Shown here piece after piece: positions 1 through 9,867 of a DNA stretch of 64,000 nucleotides (positions within the stretch are counted from its first letter, which is position 1; every line of letters starts with the position of its first letter). Under the pieces are notes generated by a model. That model worked only from the letters and a program-made list of their open reading frames with translations, ran no database searches and was not told the DNA's origin. A program made the position numbers and the translations under genes. This DNA comes from Apostichopus japonicus (lineage: Eukaryota; Echinodermata; Holothuroidea; Aspidochirotida; Stichopodidae), in NCBI RefSeq assembly GCF_037975245.1, contig NC_092577.1, forward strand, positions 33,314,398 to 33,378,397, written 5' to 3'.

Positions 1-22
1 AACATTACTTTGAGTGTTCCAG

Positions 23-110
23 AAGGCTGAAAGAGTTTGTGCCATTCTTGCCAACTATAAGAGTCTCTCACAACTTTGACCAGAAATTGTCAATGTTAGC
101 TACCGCATCT
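23..110 (+). repeat. Direct repeat flanking NAT-like exon A, left copy
   Basis: About 88 bp beginning near CCAGAAGGCTGAAAGAG recurs in the same orientation at 1951-2037 with small indels. The two copies bracket the catalytic exon of NAT-like gene A. The rest of 1-457 holds no gene that I can see apart from a short (TA)n run near 393-408 in the 3' flank of gene A. Confidence 0.7.
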
Positions 111-457
111 CTTGGTTGTCTCATTACCACAGAATGCTAGTCAAAATTGGCAGTGGTACACATGTAAACAAGTTGTTGTTAATTTGTAATAATGGTGATG
201 CAAATTCAGATAAGTACCAATTGCAGCTCAAAGACTGACCTCTCTTCCCCCCCGCGTGACCCAACGGCAGTTTAGAATAGATAAACGTTCCTCAGTTGCC
301 CCACGGCAGTCAAATATGGAGCAATAAAAGGAAGTATTATTAAGGGAATAGTTAAACTGTATAAATTCTCCAGGACAGCAAAGATGTCTATCTATATATA
401 TATATATAGGTTTTATATGATTTGTGCTTTTGTGATAAATCCTACCATATCTCATTC

Positions 458-1420
458 CTAAAGACAGTAGAGATTTCCGCCGTAATTCACGTTGTCGATA
501 GCTCGCTGCACCAGTTGCTTTGAGTATTGAGGGAAGTGAAGAAGAATAGCTTCCAACACTTCTTTATCAGTCAATAATTGGAACTCATTTTGGGCTGGGT
601 CCTCGTACTCAATCCTCATAGCTGCAAGGCATCCCATGGCCGCCAAGTTTCTCTGGTACACAATGCTGAGAATCCTGTTACCCTCGTAGCCCACCAAGAA
701 TGCAGTTTGGTGTATAGTGGGCACAAGACCTGGTATGCCAAACCTGTAGCCTCCCTTTTCTAAGTAGAATGCTCTATCTCTCCTAGTATTTAACCTATAA
801 ATAAGCTGTACTTTCCAAAAGGTACCCTCCGATTCGAGTACATGCTCTGAGGGAGCCGTCTCGTCGGCCGCCTCTGCGCACCACAGGAGAATGCCATGTT
901 CCCTTTTGAAAAATTTACTTCTCATGAAGTGAAATTTGTAGACTTGGGATTCCGTCTCAAAATCGAGAGGTATGGCCTGGTAGAGGGGTCGTCTGGTCCC
1001 GGGCTCAGCTAGGTGTAAGCTCCCAGGGAAGGTGAGGTTACATACAACTATCCCACAGTGGGTGTCAAACTGGTCTTCTCCAACGTTATTGCCACCCACA
1101 TGGAAGGTGTCATAATCCATCAGATCCAAAAGAGCTTTGGAGAAGGTGTTCTTGTAGAAACAGTGCCCTCCTTCCCGCCGTAATATCGCCATCTTGCATT
1201 CTTCGAACGTGGGGTTATGTTTGTCGTTCATCGGCTGAGATACATGTGGCAGGTTTGTAAATGGAAGCTTGGTGATCATGTTGTATATGTACGTGTTCAG
1301 AAATGCCATTGGATCTCTCTCTATTAGCTTCTCGGGGTTGGGTATTTCGAGTACATTTTCAAGAAACGACAGGGCCTCCTCTTTGGTCAACGGGTACGGT
1401 ACGTCGTCTGGTTCCACGTC
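458..1420 (-). CDS. NAT-like gene A, catalytic exon 2 (arylamine N-acetyltransferase-like)
   Basis: Large terminal exon encoding 320 residues plus stop, read from an acceptor AG at 1421-1422 preceded by a pyrimidine-rich tract. Known NAT enzymes move acetyl groups from acetyl-CoA to arylamines through a Cys-His-Asp triad in the cytosol. Seen here: an RREGGHC motif matching the NAT RxGGxC nucleophile motif (Cys at exon residue 87), THCGIVV supplying the His (residue 121), and LAEPGT where the two sister genes have LVDPGT, so the expected Asp is Glu (residue 139). The exon begins in phase 0, as in genes B and C. The open frame extends upstream to an in-frame ATG at 1447, but the splice site and the sister genes argue that this ATG is intronic. 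Joined to the exon at 12964-13116 it would give 371 residues, longer than the usual 280-300 of animal NATs. Family assignment is likely; the substrate is unknown. Confidence 0.75.
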   Translation of the reverse strand, partial: DVEPDDVPYPLTKEEALSFLENVLEIPNPEKLIERDPMAFLNTYIYNMITKLPFTNLPHVSQPMNDKHNPTFEECKMAILRREGGHCFYKNTFSKALLDLMDYDTFHVGGNNVGEDQFDTHCGIVVCNLTFPGSLHLAEPGTRRPLYQAIPLDFETESQVYKFHFMRSKFFKREHGILLWCAEAADETAPSEHVLESEGTFWKVQLIYRLNTRRDRAFYLEKGGYRFGIPGLVPTIHQTAFLVGYEGNRILSIVYQRNLAAMGCLAAMRIEYEDPAQNEFQLLTDKEVLEAILLHFPQYSKQLVQRAIDNVNYGGNLYCL

Positions 1421-1950
1421 CTGGAAAAATGGGGAACAAAAAGTCACACCTTTTTTTAAATGCTAAAAATTGTGGAGACTACTTTTCTTGGAGGTCCTTA
1501 CGCTTAAACTTATTCCCATACATTTACGATTTTTGAAATAAACTCAATGATTTCAGTGACCAAAAAGAATTGCTTTGAGTTAGGGTGGAAGTGTAACGAC
1601 AAGTTTCTTTTACAAAGAAGAAACTTTTACGGTGAGGTGAAGTTTAATAATTAAAACTAATTTTCTTTGGACTATCCACAGGTGTTCCTAATTTGACTTC
1701 AGTATTCTGTTATTGAATTGTTCATTGAGATTTACACCAAAAGCCAAGGTTTCCCTTGAAATCAATAACCTGTGGCTCTAGGGGGTGCCACACTCCCCCC
1801 TTCCCCTGAACCCCACAAGTAGTGCATGAAACTTCCAAGAAAACTATCTAAAAATAGCACCATTGCTATACAGATATGTATGACATATGTACTGTACCCC
1901 TTACTTCAATATATGGTTCACAGTTGATGAATAATCAATACTTTAAATGT

Positions 1951-2037
1951 TCCAGAAGGCTGAAAGAGTTTGTGCCATTCTTGAAGAGTCTCTCAAATAA
2001 AGTTGACCAGAAATTGTAAATGTTTGCTACCGCAGTC
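1951..2037 (+). repeat. Direct repeat flanking NAT-like exon A, right copy
   Basis: Right-hand copy of the repeat at 23-110, with a deletion of roughly ten bases after TGCCATTCTTG. It lies in the intron of NAT-like gene A. The surrounding 1421-2571 shows no other gene; it has a poly-C run near 2101-2117. Confidence 0.65.
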
Positions 2038-3290
2038 TTCGCAAGTTTACTTCTTGAAATTGTTCAAATTATGTATTATTTGCCATTCAGTTGGTCACTA
2101 CCCCCCACCCCCCCCCCTGCCCACCCAATCTTTAACCCCACAAGTAGGGCTAAGGACTGTATTTGCTCTTCCAAACAATCTTTCCTAGAGCAAAAATCCC
2201 TGGGGATTGCAAGGAATTGATCTATGCATTTTATGATTGATTTTATGAAAAATAGGGTAATTAATATAATGCTTTGTAATATTTCACGTCCAACAAATCA
2301 GAAACTGTTTTGCTCTGCCAACTGTGAACTAAATTCTCCTTAATAGATCCTCAGAAAATTTCAAACTTGTGATGTTTGGAACAATAGACCAGTTCATAGA
2401 ACGTCATTTCTGCTCTTGCTGTGTAGAACAGACCTTTATGAAATAGAGCTACATGATGCTGCACCATGAATCGTATGTTAGACCACATGTTAGACTGAGT
2501 CGGCAAGCTTTACCCCACCACGTTTGGTTTGACTATTATAGCGAGAAACTTGTATTGCAGTGCTTGCAATGTGTTAACACCGTGGTTTTCAACCTTGGGC
2601 TCGCGGGCCCATTTGGGCCCGCGAAGCCGATTTTGTGGGCTCGCGAGCATTGTCCCAGTAATGATTAAAAATTGTGGCATTTTTGGGGGCTGGTGGCGAA
2701 GGCACATGATGATGTTTCTTAGGAAGCCTCTTCGATGAAACCTTGTACAACGGGTAAAATTTACCCAACCCTAACCCTATAAGACTAGTATAAGAGAATT
2801 CGGTAACTCCCACCAACCACTGCACACTACGTATTTACCAAGGTTATGATGTGTGGAAGCCTTGTTCAATCGAACCCAGCTCTTCCCAGTGCACGCAGCA
2901 AGTATTGCGCGATTTCTATAGACAGCCGAAGCCTTGAGGTCATCACGTACAGTTACCCCGCATAATGGAGGTGCACTGGGTGCTCTCGCAATGGTAGAAA
3001 ATGACTTTCAAAGTCGCCGTAGCGTGGGCTTAGCATAGGCGCGAATGTTTGTTTGGAACGCGAGTGGGCGGGGCGATAGGAGAATGACGTCACACTTCGG
3101 CTCTCTATACAGGCAGTGAAAACAATGCCTAACAGGCGCTGCTGACTGTTGTGTGCTAATACCACAGACCTTGGCGGTGTGTTTTAGTTAGCAGTCCCTG
3201 GTCTGACACTATCACTAACAACAAACCCTGTGCCGTGCACATGATCAGTCGTGAAGGATACTGTACACCAGTGAAAATTTAGCGAACGCA

Positions 3291-6200
3291 ATGGGACCTA
3301 CGCTAATCAGAGGATATCATGAGGAATACCTCAACATCGGATTCACCTATATATCGGACAAAGGTGTTATCAAACCTCAGTGTGTTGTTTGCGGAAAGGT
3401 TTTATCGGCGGCAAGTATGAAGAAACCAAATCTTCAGCGACACTTTACTACTGAACACCCACAACTTGCTGACAAAGACCGCGCCTATTTCGAGAGGAAA
3501 AGGCAAAATTTGAATACACAGAAGTTGGACTGCACTGGTGGAGTCTATCGCCGAAATGCAGCACTGCTGGAAGCTTCATTTGTCATTGCATACCAGGTAG
3601 CCAAGAAAAAGAAACCTCACACCATAGCCGAGGAATTGGTGATGCCCTGTATGAAAGAGGTTATGCGGATACTTATCGGGCCAGACCAGGCGAAATTATT
3701 GAATGGAGTTTCCGTTTCTGACAATACTGTTCAGCGACGAATCGTGGATCTGTCCAAAGATATTGAAAAACGTGTGATTGCGGAGATCAAAAGTTCGCCA
3801 TTCTACTCAATAGCATCCGATGAATCTACGGATGTCGCGTCCTTGAGTCAACTGATGGTATGGGTGCGTTATGTGGTCGAAGACGGTTTTAAAGACGAAC
3901 CATTGTTTTGCTCCCCACTTGAGTTGACTACAACCGGTGCCGATGTGTTTTTGGCGATTCAGACATACATCAACGAGAATGGAATCGGATTTGACAAACT
4001 CGTTGGGAGTTGCACCGACGGCGCCCCTGCCATGTTGGGTAGCCTGTCCGGTTTTCAGACGCGCCTGAAAGAAGTGGCACCGCAAGTGAAGACTACTCAC
4101 TGCATGCTTCACCGCCAGGCATTGGCTTCCAAAACACTCCCGCAACAGATGAAGAATGTATTGGATCAGGCGGTTAAAATTGTGAACGCTGTGAAGAAAA
4201 ATCTGCTCAATACTCGCCTGTTCAGGAAACTGTGTGAAGCAGTGGCGGAGATTTCTTGTCAGAAGTGGGGGGGTTGCAGGCCATTGATGAAATAAAAAGT
4301 CATAACTGCTGGCTCACTATCTAAGTGGAGCGCCACCATAAGTTGGCGCGAAGTGCACAAGAATTTTTTGGCAAATATTGCCTCCCAGATTGCAGTAAAT
4401 GGCACTGCCCAGGCCTTGAAAAGCTGGATTTAACCAGGGGTGTATGCAGGATTTTCTAACCCGGGGGGCGCGTATTACTATCTAAGCGGAGCGCCACCAT
4501 TGGTTGGCGCGCAGCGTACAAGAAAATTTCTGGTTTTGGTACCCCCAGATCACCGGAAATGGCACTTGAAATGGCTTGAAACTGACCAACCATATGTACA
4601 CTTTTGCCTGACAACCAAGTTTTTTCCAAATACTTTTTTTCTCATCTATAACCTTTTTGAAGATTGTCACCAGTCACACATCATGTTCGACTTCATCACA
4701 TATCCTGTGGATCATTGCTTTTGTAGGTGATTCTTCATCGCGGCCCACAATATCCGTCAGCCCCACTGTTCAGAATTTGAAAATTCACAATTCTCGTGAA
4801 TAAATTCACTTCAAAACATACCCATAATGTTGCACAAAATATCATCTATGGACAACCGATATAGAAAAACTTCCTTCAAACCCTAACAGACGGGTCAAAA
4901 TTGCACGAGTATGATGAAGTATGATGAAGAATGTTGGTTAGGGAATTTTCGAAAATTCAGACGGCTACTAAAAAATTTCGTTGAAGGAAATAAAAATATA
5001 CCAGATATTTCCGAATCCGAACACTACACACATCGACAGTTTTGAGCATGGGCGCAGATCTGTCTTGGATAATGGTGGGGACGCGTGTCTGTTCTATGAC
5101 ACTATCTAAGCGGAGCACGACCATGGGTTCGCGCGTAGCGTACGATTTTTTTGGGCAAATATACCTCCCAGATCGCCGGAAATAACACTTCCCAGACCTA
5201 ATGATGCTCCTAAACCTCCTTAAGTTTTAGATCTCATGGCTTAGAAATTTAGTTTGGAGAAATACATGGGCGTCTGCAGAAAGAAAATCAGGGGACAAAT
5301 AACCCAAGTAGACTTTTGTATATACGATGGGTCTGGGGTCCTCTCCCAGAAAACAAATATAGACTGCGGCAAATGTGATTTCCGTCCTATATTTAACAAC
5401 TGTGGATAAAATACAATAAAATGAGAACTGCTGCATGTCATTTGCACAATGCTGGATCAAACTGCGCCAAAGTTCAATACAGGGGAACTTGAAATGCAGC
5501 TATTGGTCAAGACAAATTGGTGGGGACACGGTATATCATGTCCCCACTACTGAAAAAGTTGGATGTGATATCTGCTGTTTGCTTTACAAATTCGAATAAT
5601 TTTGTCACTGTTCCTCTTTCTCTTCCCGTTTTCTTGCCGTATTTCTACTCCATCCTTTTCTCCTTTTCTCTTTCTTCTTTTTCTTTTCCTTCCTTCACCT
5701 CGTTGAAGTTGGCAAGTGTATACAGTTCCAAAGCTATTCAACAGCAACAAAACGTTATTTTGTGTATGTCTGTTGTGGGGTGAAGTTAGCGCTATGAGCT
5801 ACAAGTTCCAATGCGCAAGGTGGGGGAAAGGGGCTAGAAATAATGCGTGGGTCAATTCTAACTCGGTTTTCGGTCGTTAATTGTTGATGTAGCCTACCAG
5901 GTAAAAGGTTGAAATGACTAACAATTTCAAATTTAATAATTTGATTTATTATGCCATTTGGAGCACATAACATAGGCTATAACAAAACATTACTGGCAAA
6001 AACTAGGGGGGGTTGATTGTGTGGGCCAACCCCCCCTCTTCAAAAAGTGGGGGGGTTAAAAACCCCCACCCCCCCCCCTGTTTCTCCGCCAGTGGTGTGA
6101 AGAGATGGACGCACAGTTTTACAACCTGCTTTACCATACTGAGGTGAGGTGGTTATCCCGTGGGAAAGTGCTCATGCGACTTTTTGACCTCAGAAATGAA

Positions 6201-6929
6201 GTCGCTGAATTTCTACCAAGAGTAGGCAAACGTGACTTGGCGGCACATCTGTCAGATGACGTGTGGTTGGCTAACCTATGCTACTTGACAGACATATTCG
6301 AGCGCTTGAATATCCTCAACTCGTCGCTCCAAGGTAGAAAACCAAACGTCTTGGACTTTCACGACAAACTGCGCGGATTCATGGATTTGCTGGACATCCT
6401 TATTTCCAGAGTTAGAGCTGATCGATTCACGAGCTTCCCTCGACTGAATGAGTTCCTCGAGCAGACTGAGCCAATTGGAAGGATTCCTGGCATTGACGAA
6501 CATTTGGAATCACTGAAGTCTGAGTTGCGGCGCTATTTTCCAGAAGTTGATCCAGAGAAATTTGATCTGGTGCGGAATCCATTTCTCGTTAGATCAGCAA
6601 CGATGGACGATAACGAGCAGGCCCAAGAAGAACTTGTCCTCTTGAAAAACGATTCGGCCGCAGAACAACTGTTCAACAGCCGGCCACTATCCAATTTCTG
6701 GTGTTTAATGCGCCAGGAGTATCCGGTTTTGTCTGCCATCGCAATCAAAACTCTGTTGCCGTATCCTTCTACATACCTATGCGAAGACTCATTCTCCACA
6801 ATGGCCGCGATGAAAAGGAAACAAAGAAACCGCTTGGATATTGCTGCAGATATGCGCGTTGCGCTATCTGAGACTGAGCCGGACATACAAAGACTCGTTG
6901 CCGAAAATCCGGCCCAGCCATCCCACTGA
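3291..6929 (+). pseudogene. hAT (ZBED5/FAM200-like) transposase, interrupted by a nested element
   Basis: The 5' part (3291-4239) and 3' part (6103-6929) form one frame split by the insertion at 4240-6094. Reading across the duplicated target site gives about 591 codons with no internal stop. Near the N-terminus C31-x2-C34, H51 and H56 form a BED-like zinc finger. ASDESTD near residue 175 and SCTDGAPAML near residue 240 match acidic catalytic motifs of the hAT/Buster RNase H-like fold. The C-terminal part ends with LCEDSFSTMAAMKRKQRNRL, the hAT dimerisation region. On the contiguous DNA the frame runs on into the inserted element and stops at 4293-4295, losing the C-terminal half. The protein would cut and paste DNA in the nucleus. 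It is classed as broken because of the insertion, although the sequence is otherwise well kept. Confidence 0.85.
4240..6094. mobile_element. Nested hAT-like non-autonomous element 1 (1855 bp) inside the transposase
   Basis: Ends are CAGTGGCGGAG at 4240 and CTCCGCCAGTG at 6094, which are inverted repeats with one mismatch. The 8-bp duplication GTGTGAAG occurs at 4232-4239 and 6095-6102. Removing the element and one duplicate restores the transposase frame, which independently confirms the boundaries. No transposase is visible inside. It holds three diverged copies of a 70-90 bp motif (near 4312, 4478 and 5099), a further terminus-like CAGGGGTGTATGCAGG at about 4436, and a G/C-rich right end. 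Confidence 0.88.
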
Positions 6930-7546
6930 AATACCCCAGACTTTTCAGTGTCATACCTCAGTTTTCAATATTCGAATGCAAGTAGGCCTATTGTTTCAAG
7001 TAATATGCCATCAACTACTTTTAACCGCTACTTATAATTTTGTAAACCAATTTTAATTGTTTCTCAATTTGCAAGCTTCAGAAGGTAAATGACGCAAAAT
7101 ATGTGAGGGACAGCCTGAACAAAAATAATGAGGCTTATGTATATGCGTGGAAGAAAAGGATATTAGGCAGAGGTTTCCCCTCTAGGGAAATGGGGACGGA
7201 GTTAGTTGAGTGTTAAGTTAACACAGAAAGCTGTATTTGGGGGAAACTCGCTGGTGTGTAGGCTAATTTAAGTGCACCAATCTCAATAAATACAATGACG
7301 TTCGACGTCCCTGTCACAACCTGTGAAATTAAATATAGGAACACATCATTAATGGGGACAGGTGACGTCTCGATAAGACAGCATGCGGTCCGTGTTACGT
7401 AAAGTAATGGTGATGACTAATGTCGGCATTTATCTGGGCTTTAAGGCGTTTTGGTACCAGTAGTAATAAAAACCAAAATAATTTAGTACTAACATGCCTT
7501 TATACGACTAGCCATTGATCGATCAATCTTCTAATTATCGGTTAAT

Positions 7547-7778
7547 AATAGGTCAAAGATCCAAAGAAAAAAAGTGGATCATATTTGTCTACACTTGTAA
7601 AAATTGCGATAATTCGAAGGAAAGGGCTGTAGTAGAATCCTATTTTCAATACAATTAACCGTTAATTGTATTGGAAATAGAAGGATCCTACTACAGCCCT
7701 TTCCTTCGAATTATCGCAATTTTGACAAGTGTAGACAAATATGATCCACTTTTTTTCTTCGGCTCTTTGACCTATTCT
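7547..7778. repeat. Near-perfect foldback hairpin of about 230 bp
   Basis: Two arms of roughly 110 bp are inverted copies of each other, meeting at AATTAAC-C-GTTAATT centred on 7660 with essentially no loop. A few bases differ, including an indel of about five bases. The outer ends are AATAGGTCAAAGA and TCTTTGACCTATT. It lies between the transposase and the third nested insertion. No protein is encoded. It could be a palindromic MITE or a snap-back produced during transposition. Confidence 0.85.
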
Positions 7779-8150
7779 ACCTCGAATATGACCAATAATT
7801 GGAATAACTTATACAGCGTGATATCTATACAGTCCGACACTTCTATCAGTTCTCCCGTTCTATTGTCATTACACAAAGTATTATTACGTTCTCTTTATTT
7901 GTTAATTTGTTTTCAATAAATAGAAATTACCTCACCGATTTGAAATATATCTCCTTTAATACTACTGGGCCTCATATGCACACGTCAAACGGTTTTGCTG
8001 CTTTTTTATTGCATTGTTCATCTCCATTTTTCTGCATTATTCTGATAGTGATAACGGTCACACATTTCTTATCAAACCAGTACCATTGAGGGTTGCAAGA
8101 AATCTTTGAGATAGGCTCTAATTGGGCAGTACCTGTCATCTGATCACGGA

Positions 8151-9677
8151 CAGGGACGTAGCCAGGGGGGGAGCAGGGGGAGCGACCGCTCCCCCCCTTT
8201 CAGTGTCGAAAAAAATGTTTAAAAACTGTTGTTTTTTTAGCATGGTATTTTGTCAGTGCTCTTTTGATCTTGAATACTCGTCAGCTCCGTTAACTCAATT
8301 ATAATCGTAGTAACATTCACGCCGACTGATTCAACTACTTACTTAGTTTGGCAGATGCAATTAGCTAAATTTAGCCTATAGCCTATTACAAGCCTACAGT
8401 TGGCCACGCGTAATAAAATACATATTGCCTACCTAACCGCACTCTATGGAATGTCACGAACCGTATGCACAACAACGTCGACAACGTTCGTTCTCATCCT
8501 TTCTATGATTCGTCCTAAGTTGTTGCACAACAGCATGTTATGAAGCTAAGCTAGCAATCGTACGTGATACGCACTTCCTATAAATAATTATTACACTGCT
8601 AATACACTGCGATAACGATATTTGTTTTTAGGCCACTGCATATCTGGCTATATTCCAAAATATGAAAGTTTATATTGTCCATCAGTTAAGTTGGTCAAAT
8701 GTATTAAAGTCCAGACAATGGACAATAAACAAGAATCATCCTACTTGAAAAATTGTAAAAGAGCACTATGTTTGTCTTTCTGGTATATTATGTAAAAGAA
8801 CATGTAAAAGAATTCAAACAGGAAACAAAATCTGCTGATAATATGATATCATATGATCAGGGGCGTAGCCAGTATGTAGCACTGTGGGCCCGGGCCTACA
8901 CTTTTTTTTGGCCAAGTTATCTTTTTTTTAAAACACCCATATTTCAAATCCATAAGCTTGCTGGACGAGTTTAAGAATCTAGACAGGAATAACTATTGAA
9001 ATGAACGTAGCAAAAATATGGCTTAATTAGGTGACCTAGTCTTCTAATTTAGGCTGTCATTTCTATCGCGTGCCGTTTCATTCAACACTCTACCCGCCGA
9101 AAAAGACTATAGGATCCGATCTTGTCAGTGTTGTAACATCTAGTTAAGAACCTGTTTACGCAGATAATATTTCAGTTGAGAAAACAGTTGAGAAATTTGA
9201 ATCAGATGGCAATCGTCGGATAGCTCTCGCCTTCTCTTATTAGGCTAACTTAAACATTTACAGTTGTATCAAAGACAATTACTGGCTATAGTTGTATCTA
9301 AGACATTTCTGGCCTATCTACATATGTAACTACAAGTATCAGCAGTTGAAAAGTAAGACTACTCTGTACATGTACCTTGCTAATTTTAAATACATTATGT
9401 ATTATTGAATTATGTATCTTAACTCGTTTGTTTTTTTGGTTAAAAAGTGATATTGAATGAGGTGTCCCAAGTTAGCAAGAGGCCATGGAACCAGCATGAA
9501 CACTCGGGAAGGACCGTTTCCGGCCATCTGGGGGGTTTGTAAAACCAAAAATTTTCTTGTACGCTCCGCGCCAACCGATGGTGGCGCTCCGCTCAGATAG
9601 TCGTGCCTAAATTTGTGAAAATCGATATCAATCGCAAAAAGTGCTCCCCCCCTTTCAAATTCCTGGCTACGTCGCTG
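8151..9677. mobile_element. Nested hAT-like non-autonomous element 2 (1527 bp)
   Basis: Ends CAGGGACGTAGCCAGG at 8151 and CCTGGCTACGTCGCTG at 9677 are inverted repeats with 15 of 16 bases matching. The 8-bp duplication ATCACGGA is at 8143-8150 and 9678-9685. No transposase is visible. Near the right end, on the minus strand, is a copy of the motif also found three times in nested element 1. A further terminus-like CAGGGGCGTAGCCAG at about 8860 has no partner that I could find. Confidence 0.87.
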
Positions 9678-9867
9678 ATCACGGAGGAACATACATAGCT
9701 CTGATTGAGTCCCCGGGTCACTTGTGTCAAGAATACACTAATAAACGCTGTGAAATTGATTTTATGAAGTTGATAACTTTGCAGGGTAGGGTATGGGCTC
9801 GCGAGGATGGCTCGGAAGACGAATTGGGCTCGTGATCGAAAAAAGGTTGAAAACCAAGGTGTTAACA

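Larger units (their letters stand above)
2580..9859 (+). mobile_element. hAT-superfamily DNA transposon (BED-type), 7.28 kb including nested insertions
   Basis: The termini are CCGTGGTTTTCAACCTT at 2580 and the reverse complement of CCTTGGTTTTCAACCTT ending at 9859, 16 of 17 bases matching. Both sides are flanked by the 8-bp duplication TGTTAACA (2572-2579 and 9860-9867), the length expected for hAT insertion. Subterminal GGGCTCGCGAG-like motifs occur near both ends. Inside is a plus-strand transposase broken by a second element (4240-6094), then a 230-bp foldback (7547-7778) and a third element (8151-9677). The core without nested insertions is about 3.9 kb. It sits in the long intron of NAT-like gene A. 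The well-preserved coding frame and near-identical ends indicate fairly recent activity. Confidence 0.88.

Noticed and set aside
1303-1536. Plus-strand frames opposite NAT-like exon A
   Set aside because: Shadows of the catalytic exon on the other strand.
2953-3165. 70-codon minus-strand frame as first exon of NAT-like gene A
   Set aside because: It lies inside the hAT element and has no suitable phase-0 donor; the exon at 12964-13116 fits far better.
8860-8960. Another complete hAT-like element starting CAGGGGCGTAGCCAG
   Set aside because: Only one terminus was found; no matching right end or target duplication.
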